Assembly: GCA_937924475.1 (NCBI GenBank)
Contig: CALDSV010000056.1
Location: forward strand, 1-36,000
DNA: 36,000 bases
Direction of reading: 5' to 3'
Source: an uncultured bacterium
GTDB lineage: Bacteria; Nitrospirota; Thermodesulfovibrionia; Thermodesulfovibrionales; Thermodesulfovibrionaceae
How positions within the stretch are numbered: the stretch's first letter is position 1; each line of letters begins with the position of its first letter. This document shows positions 16,693-26,985 of the stretch, in pieces. The notes under the pieces are model-generated. The model was not told the DNA's origin. It ran no database searches and worked only from the letters and a program-made list of their open reading frames with translations. A program made the translations under genes and the position numbers.

Positions 16693-17577
16693 TCATCTAT
16701 TACGAATCACTATTTGATCCTTAAGTTTCTTTATAGCCTTCTCTTTTTGTTTAGCCTCAATCATTAGGTGAACTTTTTTTATTCCTGTGTCTCTTAGCAT
16801 TTTAATTAATTCTATGAAATCCTCGAAATTTACATATTCACCATGTATACCCTTTTTACCCTCTCCCATAGAAGATAGATGAAACTTTGGTATTCCTTTA
16901 CCATTCCATGTTTTTATTATTTCCTCCATTGGAAAACTGGATGGATTCAACTTATGATGCAATAAGTCAAATACAAAAGGTAATTCTAAAGTTTTAGCTA
17001 TAGCTAAAACTTCTTGAGCTGTAAACATTTTTTCATCATTTTCTATTGCCAGTCTTCTTTTAAGCCATTTATTTTCATTCACATTATTAATGAATCTCTC
17101 AATTGCTCTTTTCTTATCTCCATAGACTCCTCCAATATGAATAATTACTATGCCATCTTCTCCAATTCCTAAGGTATCCAAAACCCAAAAGTGATATTTG
17201 AGCTCTCTTAAGGAGTTTTCAAGAACCTCTTTTTTGGGAGAATTTAATATTATAAATTGTCCAGGGTGCATAGTTATTCTAATATTGTAATTTTGCTTTA
17301 TCTTATCTCCTGCTTCAATTAAGGACGGTTCAATTTTTGATAGCCATTCTTGCTTAAATAAACTATGAGATGCATAAGGAATAAAATTAGAACCTAATCT
17401 AAAGATTTCTATACCTTCTTTTTTACATAAATCAAGGAGTCTAAAGAGATCTCTCAGATTCGCATTGAAACTCTCCATTACTTTTTCAAATATAAGATTT
17501 TTAATCCTGAATGTATGATTTGTTGAGATTCTGCCATCTGCACTTGTGCAAAATGTTCCAAATCCAATATCAATCAT
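16693..17577 (-). CDS. uvsE: UV damage endonuclease UvsE/UvdE
   Basis: TIM-barrel nuclease that nicks DNA 5' of UV photoproducts and starts an alternative excision repair path. The 294 residues match the family: IGFGTFCTSADGRISTNHT at the start, FRLGSNFIPYASH, ITMHPGQFIILNSP, IVIHIGGVYGDK, LAIENDEKMFT, PFVFDLLHH, KFHLSSMGEGKKGIHGEYV and HLMIEAKQKEKA. The many His, Glu and Asp residues are the metal ligands. AAAGGAT lies about 8 bases before the ATG. It sits 29 bases downstream of the Msr fusion in a probable stress operon. Length is close to the common bacterial size. Confidence 0.92.
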   Translation of the reverse strand: MIDIGFGTFCTSADGRISTNHTFRIKNLIFEKVMESFNANLRDLFRLLDLCKKEGIEIFRLGSNFIPYASHSLFKQEWLSKIEPSLIEAGDKIKQNYNIRITMHPGQFIILNSPKKEVLENSLRELKYHFWVLDTLGIGEDGIVIIHIGGVYGDKKRAIERFINNVNENKWLKRRLAIENDEKMFTAQEVLAIAKTLELPFVFDLLHHKLNPSSFPMEEIIKTWNGKGIPKFHLSSMGEGKKGIHGEYVNFEDFIELIKMLRDTGIKKVHLMIEAKQKEKAIKKLKDQIVIRNR

Positions 17578-17606
17578 TTTTTTATCCTTTAGGTTTGAGT
17601 TAAGGC

Positions 17607-18518
17607 TTAGAAATCCCAGATTTTATGGAGATTTACATGACAGTATCCTCCTGGGTTTTTCTCTAAGTAGTCCTGATGATATTCCTCAGCTTTATAGAAA
17701 TTTTTAGCCTTTGTGACCTCTGTTAAAACTTTTATTCCTTGTTTTTTTAATTCTTCAACAATTTTATTAATTATTTCTAAATCTTCATCATCTAAATAAT
17801 AAATTGCTGAACGATATTGAGTTCCTATATCATTTCCCTGTCTATTTTTCTGGGTGGGATCGTGGACTTTAAAGAAATGTCGCAAAATTTTCTCTAAGTT
17901 TATAACTTTTTCGTCAAAAGTAACAAGAACAACTTCTGCATGGCCTGTTTCACCTGAACAAACTTCTTCATAAGTGGGATTTTTTCCCCAACCTCCTGAG
18001 TAGCCTACAACAGTATGTATTACTCCCTTTACCTTCTTGAAGTAAGCCTGTATCCCCCAAAAACAACCTCCTCCAAGAATAATCTGTTTAAATTCTTTTT
18101 TGATATTCTTAAACATAGGAAGGTAATCAATATAACCCTCTTCAACGAGTTTTTCAAGAGGTACAAATCTTAGGGAGGCTGAATTTATGCAATATCTTAA
18201 TCCTGTAGGAGGTGGTCCATCATTAAAAACATGTCCTAAGTGTCCGTCGGTATTTTTTGTTCTTACTTCTATTCTTGTCATTCCATGAGATGTATCAATT
18301 CTCTCAGAGATTAATTCTTTATGAACAGGTTTGGTAAAACTGGGCCATCCTGTACCTGAATCAAACTTATCAAGAGAGGAAAATAAAACATCACCATTAA
18401 TTATGTCTACATAGAGCCCTGGATGTTTGTTATTCCAGTAGGCATTTTTAAAGGGTTTTTCAGTTCCTCCCTTCACAAAGACATAGTACTGTTCATCTGT
18501 TAATTTTTTCTCTTCCAT
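17607..18518 (-). CDS. msrBA: Fused methionine sulfoxide reductase, MsrB domain then MsrA domain
   Basis: Repairs both R- and S-methionine sulfoxide. Residues 1-125 are MsrB (GTGWPSF 55-61, HGMTRIEVR, catalytic Cys110 in [13 protein letters not shown]); the two CxxC pairs of zinc-type MsrB are absent. Residues 143-303 are MsrA (GGGCFWG with catalytic Cys152, [37 protein letters not shown]). The B-then-A order is the reverse of the thioredoxin-MsrA-MsrB type. No signal peptide, so cytoplasmic. AGGAG precedes the ATG; the gap to the upstream molybdoenzyme stop is 2 bases, so they are co-transcribed. Confidence 0.95.
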   Translation of the reverse strand: MEEKKLTDEQYYVFVKGGTEKPFKNAYWNNKHPGLYVDIINGDVLFSSLDKFDSGTGWPSFTKPVHKELISERIDTSHGMTRIEVRTKNTDGHLGHVFNDGPPPTGLRYCINSASLRFVPLEKLVEEGYIDYLPMFKNIKKEFKQIILGGGCFWGIQAYFKKVKGVIHTVVGYSGGWGKNPTYEEVCSGETGHAEVVLVTFDEKVINLEKILRHFFKVHDPTQKNRQGNDIGTQYRSAIYYLDDEDLEIINKIVEELKKQGIKVLTEVTKAKNFYKAEEYHQDYLEKNPGGYCHVNLHKIWDF

Positions 18519-18520
18519 AG

Positions 18521-20569
18521 TTAATCTCCTAATTTTTCAATTTTACAGTAAAAGCTTCTTCCAGAGGGTGTACAGGTTATAGGATCTCTTAATTCATCAT
18601 CGGTGAGGAAATTTAAGTTCCAACTATCAGACTCCTCGCCCCATCCCCAAGCTATTTTTATAACACCTTTCTGAATAGAATGGGAGATTCTTGCTTTCAT
18701 CTCAATTTTTCCCTTTGGAGTGGATACTCTAAGCATCTGTCCTTCTTTTATCTTTAAAGTTTCCGCATCGAGGGGATTAATATCTATGTAGGGTTCTGGT
18801 TCAATATTTCTTAATTCAGTAACATGTCTAAACTGACTGTGGGTATAGCAATTTACTCTCTCTCCGCTTATTCCTATGAAATTATATTCCCTATTATTAG
18901 AGAAACTTATAGGATTCTGATTAAAGCCATTTATGAAAGGTATTGGATCAAAACCTCCATAAAGCAATCTTTCTGAGAATATCTCAACCTTTTTTGAAGG
19001 CGTTTTAAATCCTTCTGACTCATATTTTCTGAATCTTGGTTTTTCATACCAGATTCCCTTTGGATTTTTTAAAAGGATATCAATAGTTAATCCTGTTGGC
19101 TGAAGTTGATAGTCAAGGGCCTCTTCCACGCTATTCCAAGGGAAATAATCCTTAAGTCCTAAAATTTTTGCCAACTCAAAGATAATTTCAATGTCTCCTT
19201 TACTCTCCCCAACAGGTTCTATGACCTTCTTTTGTAACATGATAAAGGAATTTCTTGTGTACGCTCTATTTATCTGAGTTTTTTCAAAACAGCTGCTGGC
19301 AGGCAGAATTACATGGGCATACTGGGCAGTCTTATTTTTAAACATATCAATCATTACCAAACAATCAAGCTTTTCAAGAGCTTTTCTTACTTTATGAGAA
19401 TCCATCATAGTAACCGCTGGATTTCCTGATTGAACAAAAAGCATTTTAATTGGGTAAGGCTTTTCCTCAAGAATTGCATCAATAAGGCATGATTGACCAT
19501 GAAGTCCCCAAGTGGGGTGAAATTTTTCAAATAAAGGATAATCAACCATTACAGAGGGAATAGAACTAACCAAGTCTCTTAATTGTATATTTTTAAGAGG
19601 AATTGGTTGGGGAATAAAGTCACCGCCTTCTATGTCAATATTTCCAGTGAGTGCCCTAAGAATGGAAATTGCTCGAGTAGTCTGAAAAACCTTAGTTTGC
19701 ATGTCTATTCCGTTTCCGTCAATGATGCAAGCTGGTTTTGTTTTTCCATAAAGCCTTGCCATTTCTTTGAGTTCATCAACACTTATCCCTGAAAGCCTTG
19801 CCATTTCTTGAATATCTATTTTTGATAAAAATTCACAGAGACTATCAAAGCCAATACAATAGTTATTGATGAAATCAATCTCGTAAAGAGCTTCATCTAC
19901 AATGACTTTCATTAAACCTAAGGCCAGTGCACCGTCATGAGCAGGTTTTATTTTGATCCAAAGATCTGCCATTTCAGCAAAGAAAGTCTTTACAGGATCC
20001 ACCACAATTATCTTTGCTCCCTTTTCCTTTGCATAGATAATGGCTTCAGCCATGGTCGGAGCTGTATTTCTGTCATTTTTACCCCATATGACTATACATT
20101 TTGAATCTTTTACTTGTGGAATTGTTATAGAGCCATAGGTATAGGTATGCGCCATCTCTCGGGCCACAAAGCATACTGAACCATTGCCAATAGCATTGGG
20201 TGAACCTAAGGCGCTCATAAATCTCACTGAATAATCCCAAGAGCTTCCCCAATCAGCAGCCATTCCCCTAAGAAGAGCTATGGATTGCTGGGCATAATCT
20301 TTTTTAATTTTTTCTATCTTTTCTGCTATGAAACTAAGAGCCTCATTCCAAGTGACTTCTTTAAAATCTTCCGATATAGAATTTCTCAATAGAGGCCTGA
20401 GAATCCTTTTTTTAGAATAGACTATATCTTTTGCTTGAAGTAGCTTCGGACATGTTATAGTTTTTTCAAAATTTGTTATTCTCTGAGCTCCTTGAATTTT
20501 ACCCTCCAGGATTTCTACCTTCACTGGGCAACAAGCTGAACAGAGTCTACAAATTGTTATCTCTCTCAT
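18521..20569 (-). CDS. Molybdopterin (bis-MGD) oxidoreductase, cytoplasmic
   Basis: 682 residues of the DMSO reductase superfamily. An N-terminal 4Fe-4S site has C7, C10, C14 and C40 (CRLCSACC then TCPKLL). The likely metal ligand is Cys133 in [12 protein letters not shown]. Later motifs are [55 protein letters not shown] and the C-terminal [15 protein letters not shown]. The Cys ligand and tail resemble polysulfide/thiosulfate reductase and acetylene hydratase relatives, but the substrate cannot be read. No Tat signal, and no electron-transfer or membrane subunit alongside, so a soluble one-subunit enzyme is likely. GGGGGA precedes the ATG; the gap to the upstream methyltransferase is 9 bases. 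Confidence 0.88.
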   Translation of the reverse strand: MREITICRLCSACCPVKVEILEGKIQGAQRITNFEKTITCPKLLQAKDIVYSKKRILRPLLRNSISEDFKEVTWNEALSFIAEKIEKIKKDYAQQSIALLRGMAADWGSSWDYSVRFMSALGSPNAIGNGSVCFVAREMAHTYTYGSITIPQVKDSKCIVIWGKNDRNTAPTMAEAIIYAKEKGAKIIVVDPVKTFFAEMADLWIKIKPAHDGALALGLMKVIVDEALYEIDFINNYCIGFDSLCEFLSKIDIQEMARLSGISVDELKEMARLYGKTKPACIIDGNGIDMQTKVFQTTRAISILRALTGNIDIEGGDFIPQPIPLKNIQLRDLVSSIPSVMVDYPLFEKFHPTWGLHGQSCLIDAILEEKPYPIKMLFVQSGNPAVTMMDSHKVRKALEKLDCLVMIDMFKNKTAQYAHVILPASSCFEKTQINRAYTRNSFIMLQKKVIEPVGESKGDIEIIFELAKILGLKDYFPWNSVEEALDYQLQPTGLTIDILLKNPKGIWYEKPRFRKYESEGFKTPSKKVEIFSERLLYGGFDPIPFINGFNQNPISFSNNREYNFIGISGERVNCYTHSQFRHVTELRNIEPEPYIDINPLDAETLKIKEGQMLRVSTPKGKIEMKARISHSIQKGVIKIAWGWGEESDSWNLNFLTDDELRDPITCTPSGRSFYCKIEKLGD

Positions 20570-20578
20570 TTTATCCCC

Positions 20579-21517
20579 CTACCTAATTGCTTTAATATAG
20601 AGACTTTTTATAAGCTCTGAATGATTTCTATGATTTCTTATTTTCCAAATTACCTCTCCTTTATGGGTAATATTCCATGGTGGATTTATGAAGTTATCGT
20701 AACCTTTAAGAATTAGTTCTAAATTGTCTATTCCAAAGCCAGAAAATTTACCATTTGTTTTTCCACCAATCCAATTATCTATATCTGTAACTTCCTCAGA
20801 CCAGGAAAAAGGATCAGAGATGAGAATTTGAGAATTATTTCTGGAGGCTATTCTGTTCATCTCTAAAATGTGTTGAAGAGGGTAGGGGACCTTGTCAATA
20901 AGATTTAGTGAAGAGACGTTATTAAAAATTTCATGAGGGAAAGGTAATTTTAAAGCATCACCGATAATAAAATCTATATTTTCAGTATTAATTCTATGGG
21001 GAAGTTCTATTTTAACAGGAGTTGTAATATTTCCCTCTTGAATAATCTCAAATTCCATGGATCTATTTTTCATTATTTCTCTTGATGCTTTAATAAAAGC
21101 CATAGATAAGTCTACTCCAATGGCATAATCACTTTTTGAAGCCATTTCAAAGACAAATCTTCCTACAGCACAACCTAAATCCAAAGAAAAGCCTTTGTTA
21201 TAACTCATCAACGCCGACCAATCCATGTAGGCAGGAAGCCATTCTTTATCACCTATTATATCTCCATAATGAGACCATAAATAGGAAGAGACAACTTTTT
21301 GGTTTTCGTATTTGTTTCTTTTATCTGGTAACCAATGAGGATCAGGTGTTAGTATGGCTATTCCATTCTCGATTCTGTATATTCTTCCACATTTTTTACA
21401 TGTTAGAGAACCTAAAATTATGTCTTCCTCCTCTATCTTATCTATACTTAATCTCAGAGAATTTTCTTCAGGTAAACAGGCTGGACATATGAGTATTTCT
21501 GACAAAAACTTTTTCAT
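20579..21517 (-). CDS. SAM methyltransferase with N-terminal Trm112-like zinc domain
   Basis: 312 residues. The N-terminus has two cysteine pairs (C11/C14 in CPAC, C40/C43 in CKKC) followed by RIENGIAILTP, the Trm112-like pattern found in several methyltransferases. A class I Rossmann fold follows, with motif I LDLGCAVGRF near 117 and AIGVDLSMAFIKASREI. FIIGDALKLPFPHEIFNNV looks like motif IV. The substrate (small molecule, lipid or protein) is unknown. It is the first gene of the minus-strand block with the molybdoenzyme, MsrBA and UvsE; AAGGGAGG precedes the ATG. Confidence 0.85.
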   Translation of the reverse strand: MKKFLSEILICPACLPEENSLRLSIDKIEEEDIILGSLTCKKCGRIYRIENGIAILTPDPHWLPDKRNKYENQKVVSSYLWSHYGDIIGDKEWLPAYMDWSALMSYNKGFSLDLGCAVGRFVFEMASKSDYAIGVDLSMAFIKASREIMKNRSMEFEIIQEGNITTPVKIELPHRINTENIDFIIGDALKLPFPHEIFNNVSSLNLIDKVPYPLQHILEMNRIASRNNSQILISDPFSWSEEVTDIDNWIGGKTNGKFSGFGIDNLELILKGYDNFINPPWNITHKGEVIWKIRNHRNHSELIKSLYIKAIR

Positions 21518-21785
21518 AATTCCTCCCTTATTTATTAAGAGATTGTATAAAATACTAATCGAATATTTCTATATTAGCATTAGACATTAATAAGCTCAAA
21601 AGAAATTAAAAAAATGTACATGTAAACAGCACTTCTGCTCTTTGAAATTACTGTGATAAAAGAGAATATCTTTGTTTATATAGACTTTTGAAGATTTTTT
21701 TAATGATAGAGAAATAAAAGAGTTTTGTATGTTTTGAGTAAATTTTTTCTTGACTTAAACATATTTCATATTGTTTAATATATTG
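21518..21785. other. Divergent intergenic region, methyltransferase / ilvE
   Basis: About 268 AT-rich bases. The right end holds the ilvE promoter. A perfect 8-base palindrome ATGTACAT lies at 21613-21620; its meaning is unknown. I see no tRNA, leader peptide or attenuator structure. Confidence 0.5.
21750..21779 (+). promoter_or_regulatory. ilvE promoter predicting a leaderless mRNA
   Basis: TTGACT (21750-21755), 18 bases, TTTAAT (21774-21779), then six bases to the ATG at 21786. The expected transcription start is the A of the ATG itself. No Shine-Dalgarno sequence lies before this start. Confidence 0.6.
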
Positions 21786-22700
21786 ATGGTGCCGAAAACT
21801 GATAAAATCTGGATGGACGGTGAATTTGTAGATTGGGATAATGCAAAAATTCACATTTTAACACACTCTCTTCATTATGGATTGGCTGTTTTTGAAGGTA
21901 TTAGGTGTTACAAAACCGATGAGGGTCCAGCAGTATTTCGTCTCAAAGATCATATAGAAAGACTATTTAAGTCTGCTCACATATTTACTTTAAATATACC
22001 CTTTACTGAAGAGGAAATTGTTGAAGCAGTAAAAGAAACTATTAGAGTTAATAAGATAGAGTCCTGCTATATAAGACCAATAGTTTATTTAGGTTATGGT
22101 AACATGGGACTTTATCCAAAAAATAATCCTGTACATGTAGCTATAGCCCTTTGGAATTGGGGAGCCTATCTTGGAGAAGAGGGTCTTCAAAAGGGGATAA
22201 GGGTTAAAACATCTTCCTTTATAAGGAATCATGTAAATTCAAATATGTCGAGAGGTAAGGTGGCAGGTTACTATGTAAATAGTCAACTGGCAAAAATAGA
22301 GGCTATTTCTTGTGGTTTTGATGAGGCTCTTTTACTTGATACTGAGGGCTATGTTTCTGAAGGAAGTGGAGAGAATGTATTTATAGTTAGGAAGGGATAT
22401 TTAAAAACTACTCCTCTTACTTCAATACTTGAAGGAATAACCAGAGATTCTGTAATAAAGATTGCTAAAGATTTAAATATAGAAGTAAAAGAAGAAAGAT
22501 TCACAAGAGATGAAGTATATATTGCAGATGAGGCATTCTTTACAGGCACTGCTGCGGAGATAACACCAATTAGAGAATTAGATGGAAGAGTCATTGGATA
22601 TGGCAATCGAGGACCAGTCACAGAGAAGATTCAAAGCATGTTTTTTGATATTGTAAAAGGAAAAAATCCTAAATACAAAAATTGGCTTGATTTTGTCTAA
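21786..22700 (+). CDS. ilvE: Branched-chain amino acid aminotransferase
   Basis: Last step of leucine, isoleucine and valine synthesis (PLP fold-type IV enzyme). The 304 residues start [15 protein letters not shown], the usual IlvE N-terminus. Family motifs include [24 protein letters not shown], the PLP Lys158 in [41 protein letters not shown] and [15 protein letters not shown]. An upstream in-frame TTG at 21771 would extend it by five residues but lies in the promoter, so ATG 21786 is preferred. It ends 4 bases before the convergent cytochrome gene. Confidence 0.95.
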   Translation: MVPKTDKIWMDGEFVDWDNAKIHILTHSLHYGLAVFEGIRCYKTDEGPAVFRLKDHIERLFKSAHIFTLNIPFTEEEIVEAVKETIRVNKIESCYIRPIVYLGYGNMGLYPKNNPVHVAIALWNWGAYLGEEGLQKGIRVKTSSFIRNHVNSNMSRGKVAGYYVNSQLAKIEAISCGFDEALLLDTEGYVSEGSGENVFIVRKGYLKTTPLTSILEGITRDSVIKIAKDLNIEVKEERFTRDEVYIADEAFFTGTAAEITPIRELDGRVIGYGNRGPVTEKIQSMFFDIVKGKNPKYKNWLDFV

Positions 22701-22704
22701 GTGT

Positions 22705-22944
22705 TTAGTTTAATTGAAGATAATCTGCAGCTTTCTTAATATCATCATCCGTTAAATTTCTATGTATTTTAGACATTTTACCATTTCTAAGTTTATTTGT
22801 TAATTCATCTTTTGATTTTATCGCTCTTTCTTGCACTATTTTTGAGATGTCTTTATCATCTTTATGACATTTATCACATTTAAGAGCATAGGTATTAGAT
22901 GTAAAGATAAACAAAGAAATGATTAAAAAGATTATAATTTTCAT
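22705..22944 (-). CDS. Small periplasmic monohaem cytochrome c
   Basis: 79 residues. A signal peptide (about 1-20, FLIISLFIFTSNTYA) is followed at once by the haem motif CDKCH (C23, C26, H27). Met57 in NGKMSKIH is the likely sixth ligand, and the end LTDDDIKKAADYLQLN matches the C-terminal helix of class I cytochromes c. Mature protein about 59 residues, very small for the class. AGGAG lies about 11 bases before the ATG. It is the last gene after gatA and gatB, 6 bases downstream of gatB. Confidence 0.85.
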   Translation of the reverse strand: MKIIIFLIISLFIFTSNTYALKCDKCHKDDKDISKIVQERAIKSKDELTNKLRNGKMSKIHRNLTDDDIKKAADYLQLN

Positions 22945-22950
22945 CTTTTC

Positions 22951-24378
22951 TTACTCCTTTAAGATTTTTATAACTAATTCATTTACAATTTTGGGATTAG
23001 CTTTACCTTTAGTTAGTTTCATTACCTGACCTACAAAAAATCCAATAAGCTTTTCTTCTCCGTTTTTGAATCTTTCTACTTCTTTCGGATTTTTGTCCAT
23101 GACTTCTTTAATTACCTCAACAATGATAGAATCGTCGGAAATTTGTGTTAGTCCTTTCTGTTTTACAATAGATTCTGCGGATTTTCCGGTTTTATACATC
23201 TCTTCGAATACTTCTTTTGCTGTATTTCTGTTGATTATATTTTTTTCTACTAAGTGAGTGAGTTCTACCAATTGAGAGGGTTTGAGATTACATGAAGTTA
23301 TGTCCTTTCCATCTTCATTAAGGAGTCTTAGGAGTTCTACCATAATCCAATTTGAGATTTCCTTAGGTTTCCCACCTAATTTCACAGCCTCTTCAAACCA
23401 CTCAGCTAATGATTTTTCCTCTGTTAAAATCTCTGCATCATAGATAGGTAGGCCATAATCTTTTGTAAATCTCTCCATTTTGACATCAGGCAATTCAGGC
23501 ATGTCCTTAATAATTTTTTCCTTCCACTCTTCTGAAATTAAAACCGGTACAAGATCAGGCTCTGGAAAGTATCTATAGTCATGAGCTTCTTCCTTTGAAC
23601 GCATAGATTGAGTAGTTCCAGTAAAAGAGTCCCAAAGTCTCGTTTCTTGAATAATTTTTTCCCCATTATTTAGAAGTTTTATTTGTCTTTTAATTTCATA
23701 CTCAATGGCTTTTTCAACAAATCGGAATGAATTAATATTTTTTATCTCTGTTTTCACACCGAATTCTTGAGAACCTAAGGGTCTAACAGATACATTTGCA
23801 TCACATCGAAGGGAACCCTGTTCAAGATTGCCATCGCATACTCCTAAGTATCTTAGTATTGTTCTTAATTTTTTCATATAAAGAGCTGCTTCCTTAGGAG
23901 ATCTTATATCTGGTTCTGAAACTATTTCCATGAGTGGCACGCCAGTTCTATTAAAATCCACTAAACTATATCCTGAGGGATCATGAATATTCTTACCAGC
24001 ATCTTCCTCTAAATGAATCCTCTTTATTCTTATTTTTTTCTTTTCTCCATCTATAGTGATTTCAAGATAACCATTCTCGCATAGGGGTAATTCATATTGA
24101 CTTATTTGATAACCCTTGGGAAGATCAGGATAAAAATAATTTTTTCTTGCAAATCTACTATAAGGTGAAATCGTGCAATTTAATGCCAAACCAGTTTTTA
24201 TGGTATACTCAACGGCTTTTTTATTTAATACTGGAAGCACTCCAGGCATTCCAAGACATATAGGACAGACCTGTGTATTAGGTTCTGCGCCAAATTGAGT
24301 GGAACAGCTGCAGAATATTTTACTTTCTGTTAAAAGCTGTGCATGTACTTCCAATCCAATAATTGCCTCGTATTGCAT
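22951..24378 (-). CDS. gatB: Asp/Glu-tRNA amidotransferase subunit B
   Basis: tRNA-binding and kinase subunit of GatCAB, which turns Asp-tRNA(Asn) and/or Glu-tRNA(Gln) into the amide forms. The 475 residues begin [20 protein letters not shown], with zinc cysteines in CSCSTQFG and CPICLGMPG, then [62 protein letters not shown] and [11 protein letters not shown], and end in the YqeY-like tail domain (about 325-475). AAAGGAG precedes the ATG. It is 10 bases downstream of gatA; gatC is not in the window. Confidence 0.97.
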   Translation of the reverse strand: MQYEAIIGLEVHAQLLTESKIFCSCSTQFGAEPNTQVCPICLGMPGVLPVLNKKAVEYTIKTGLALNCTISPYSRFARKNYFYPDLPKGYQISQYELPLCENGYLEITIDGEKKKIRIKRIHLEEDAGKNIHDPSGYSLVDFNRTGVPLMEIVSEPDIRSPKEAALYMKKLRTILRYLGVCDGNLEQGSLRCDANVSVRPLGSQEFGVKTEIKNINSFRFVEKAIEYEIKRQIKLLNNGEKIIQETRLWDSFTGTTQSMRSKEEAHDYRYFPEPDLVPVLISEEWKEKIIKDMPELPDVKMERFTKDYGLPIYDAEILTEEKSLAEWFEEAVKLGGKPKEISNWIMVELLRLLNEDGKDITSCNLKPSQLVELTHLVEKNIINRNTAKEVFEEMYKTGKSAESIVKQKGLTQISDDSIIVEVIKEVMDKNPKEVERFKNGEEKLIGFFVGQVMKLTKGKANPKIVNELVIKILKE

Positions 24379-24388
24379 AATCTCTCCT

Positions 24389-25843
24389 TTATAGATTTGG
24401 TTTCATTTTATGCCAAGGTGTTGCTTGTTCATAAGCATAGGATAATTGAAGGATACGGGCCTCGTCGAAGTTTTTACCTATTATTTGTAAACCAATGGGA
24501 AGTCCATTTTGAGTGAATCCACAGGGAATTGAAATTGCAGGTACCCCAGCAAGATTGACTGATATTGTAAAAATATCAGATAAGTACATTTGAAGAGGAT
24601 CATCTATTTTTTCACCAATTTTAAATGCTGCAGTAGGTGCAGTAGGAGTGATTATAAAATCAACTTTTTTAAATGCTTCTTCAAAATCTTTCTTAATTAG
24701 TGTTCTTACTTGTAATGCTTTTTTATAGTAGGCCTCATAATATCCTGCAGAAAGACAGTAGGTTCCAAGCATGATTCTTCTCTTAACTTCTTGTCCAAAG
24801 CCTTCAGATCTGGTTTTCATGTACATATCTAAAAGATCCTCTCCTCTTGATCTTAAACCATATTTGACACCGTCATATCTTGCAAGATTTGAAGACGCTT
24901 CAGAAGTAGCCACAATATAGTAAGTGGCTACCGCATATTCTGTATGCGGTAATGAAATTTCTATTGGAATGCATCCAAGGGATTCTAAAAGATGGATTGC
25001 TTGTTTTACTGCTTCCTCTACTTCTTCCTCCATTCCAGCAATAAAATACTCCTTTGGTATTCCTATCTTAAATCCTTTTATATCTTGACCAAGAAATTCT
25101 GTAAAATCAGCAGAATCTAAGGGCGCAGATGTTGAATCCAGCGGATCAAACCCCGCCATGACATTCATCATCAATGCTGAATCAGAGACACATTTTGTGA
25201 TAGGTCCTATCTGGTCTAAAGAGGAGGCAAAAGCAACGAGGCCGAATCTTGATACTCTTCCATATGTTGGTTTTAATCCTACTACTCCGCAGAAAGAAGC
25301 TGGCTGTCTTATTGAGCCTCCAGTGTCAGATCCTAACGCAGCAATGCATTCATCAGCTGCTACAGCTGCAGCACTACCACCAGAACTTCCACCTGGTACT
25401 CTTTCTAAATCCCAAGGATTTCTTGTTATGTGATATCCCGAATTTTCTGTGGAAGAACCCATGGCAAATTCATCCATGTTGGTTTTTCCAGTTAAAATGT
25501 ATTTTTGTTTTAAAAGTTTTGAAGTAACTGTGCTTTCGTATGGTGGATAGAAATTATAGAGTATTTTTGAAGCACAGGTGGTCAAAATCCCCTTTGTACA
25601 AATATTATCCTTCACAGCAATAGGAATACCTGTGAGGATATCTTTTTTCCCTCTAAAAATTGCATCCTCTGCATCTCGAGCCATATCATAGGCTTTGTCA
25701 GGAATTAGAGTAAGGTAAGCTCTTACTTTTGCTTCTATTTCTTGAATTCTTTTAAATACATCAATTAAAACTTCATGAGGTCTAATTTCTCCCTTATGTA
25801 TCATTTTTGCTACTTCTGTTAGAGTTAATTTATGAAGTTCCAA
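24389..25843 (-). CDS. gatA: Asp/Glu-tRNA amidotransferase subunit A
   Basis: Amidase subunit that releases ammonia from glutamine for GatB. The 484 residues hold the amidase Ser-cisSer-Lys triad: Lys78 in GIPIAVKDN, cis-Ser153 in [13 protein letters not shown] and nucleophile Ser177 in [26 protein letters not shown] and [15 protein letters not shown] are further family motifs. The start is TTG (25843-25841) because GGGAGG lies just upstream and no better ATG is near. It starts the gatA-gatB-cytochrome run; the gap to the preceding old-yellow-enzyme stop is 41 bases. Confidence 0.96.
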   Translation of the reverse strand: MELHKLTLTEVAKMIHKGEIRPHEVLIDVFKRIQEIEAKVRAYLTLIPDKAYDMARDAEDAIFRGKKDILTGIPIAVKDNICTKGILTTCASKILYNFYPPYESTVTSKLLKQKYILTGKTNMDEFAMGSSTENSGYHITRNPWDLERVPGGSSGGSAAAVAADECIAALGSDTGGSIRQPASFCGVVGLKPTYGRVSRFGLVAFASSLDQIGPITKCVSDSALMMNVMAGFDPLDSTSAPLDSADFTEFLGQDIKGFKIGIPKEYFIAGMEEEVEEAVKQAIHLLESLGCIPIEISLPHTEYAVATYYIVATSEASSNLARYDGVKYGLRSRGEDLLDMYMKTRSEGFGQEVKRRIMLGTYCLSAGYYEAYYKKALQVRTLIKKDFEEAFKKVDFIITPTAPTAAFKIGEKIDDPLQMYLSDIFTISVNLAGVPAISIPCGFTQNGLPIGLQIIGKNFDEARILQLSYAYEQATPWHKMKPNL

Positions 25844-25884
25844 GATTAACCTCCCTCATTTTTTATGAGATAAAATAATGTAAT

Positions 25885-26985
25885 TCATTTCTTTTTTTCA
25901 AGTTGAGTACATCTAACATAGTCTAATTTCATAAATCTCATGCATCCATTGCAGTATATGCAATCACACAAATCTTTTCCTTTAAACCATTTTTTTGGGA
26001 GATCTGGCTCTCGAATAAGTGGCCGGGAAAGTGATATGAGGTCAGCATCATTTTTCTGTAAAATATCTTCAGCAAGAGTTCTTGAACGGATTCCTCCTAC
26101 GAGCATAATAGGTATGTTGAGATTTTTTTTAAATTCTTTTGAAAAAACTCTAAAATATGCCTCTTTATCTTTAGAGTCTATTTTAGGTCTAACAGGTCTT
26201 TCTTCTGGTTTAGACTCTACTATTCCTCCGCTTACTTCAATAGCATCTATTCCAAGATTTTCAAGCCTTTTTGCAATTCTTAAACTTTCATCAAGGGTAA
26301 GTCCGCCTTTAATAAAATCACAGGCATTAAGTTTTATCATTACAGGATAATCATATCCCACATTATCGCGAATAGAGTTATAAACCTCCTCAAGAAAATG
26401 AAATCGTCTTTCTTCATCACCACCCCAATAGTCATCTCTTCTGTTAGTATAGGGTGATAGAAACTGATTTACAAGATACCCATGGGCTCCATGTATTTGT
26501 ATACCATCAAAACCTGCTTCTTTTGCTCTTTTTGCAGCCTTTCCAAAGGAGTCTATTATATCCCATATTTCTTCATTAGTTAGCTGTCTGGGCATAACTT
26601 TATAAGTAGGCTCATACACAGCAGAAGGTGCAACAGGATTTGAGCCATGGAGAAAAAGAGAGGAACATTGTCTTCCGCCATGATTTAATTGAATCACTAT
26701 CTTACCCTCTGCTTCATGAACAGCTTTTGTTAGTTTTGATAAACCTTCCACATAAAAATCATTATGGATACAAAGCATCTTCGGTGCGCTTCTTCCTGAT
26801 AGATGGACTAATGCATTACCTGTAATTATTAATCCCACAGATCCCCTTGCTAAAGTTACATAAAGATTTATGAGTTTTTCTGTGACAAAACCGTCATCAT
26901 CAGCCATTTTTTCGTAAGTAGCAGACCTGACTATTCTATTTTTAATTGTAATTGACTTTATCTTGAATTCTGTAAAAAGTTTCAT
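25885..26985 (-). CDS. NADH:flavin oxidoreductase (old yellow enzyme family)
   Basis: FMN TIM-barrel reductase of unsaturated carbonyl or related substrates. The 366 residues show IKNRIVRSATYEKMADDDG, GRSAPKMLCIHND, IVIQLNHGGRQ, GFDGIQIHGAHGYLVNQFLSPYTNRR, DAIEVSGG, MLVGGIRSR and LISLSRPLIREP. It lacks the C-terminal FAD/NADH domains of 2,4-dienoyl-CoA reductase, but the tail keeps cysteines C340, C342, C345, C348 and C359, arranged like the 4Fe-4S motif at the same place in those enzymes, so an iron-sulfur cluster is possible. The ATG overlaps the pdxA stop (ATGA). Substrate unknown. Confidence 0.88.
   Translation of the reverse strand: MKLFTEFKIKSITIKNRIVRSATYEKMADDDGFVTEKLINLYVTLARGSVGLIITGNALVHLSGRSAPKMLCIHNDFYVEGLSKLTKAVHEAEGKIVIQLNHGGRQCSSLFLHGSNPVAPSAVYEPTYKVMPRQLTNEEIWDIIDSFGKAAKRAKEAGFDGIQIHGAHGYLVNQFLSPYTNRRDDYWGGDEERRFHFLEEVYNSIRDNVGYDYPVMIKLNACDFIKGGLTLDESLRIAKRLENLGIDAIEVSGGIVESKPEERPVRPKIDSKDKEAYFRVFSKEFKKNLNIPIMLVGGIRSRTLAEDILQKNDADLISLSRPLIREPDLPKKWFKGKDLCDCIYCNGCMRFMKLDYVRCTQLEKKK

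Noticed and set aside
21613-21620. ATGTACAT palindrome as an operator
   Set aside because: A single 8-base palindrome in AT-rich intergenic DNA, too far from the ilvE promoter, with no regulator gene nearby.
25158-25527. Two overlapping plus-strand open frames opposite gatA
   Set aside because: They are complements of a strongly conserved gatA region (amidase signature) and have no ribosome binding site or plausible product.
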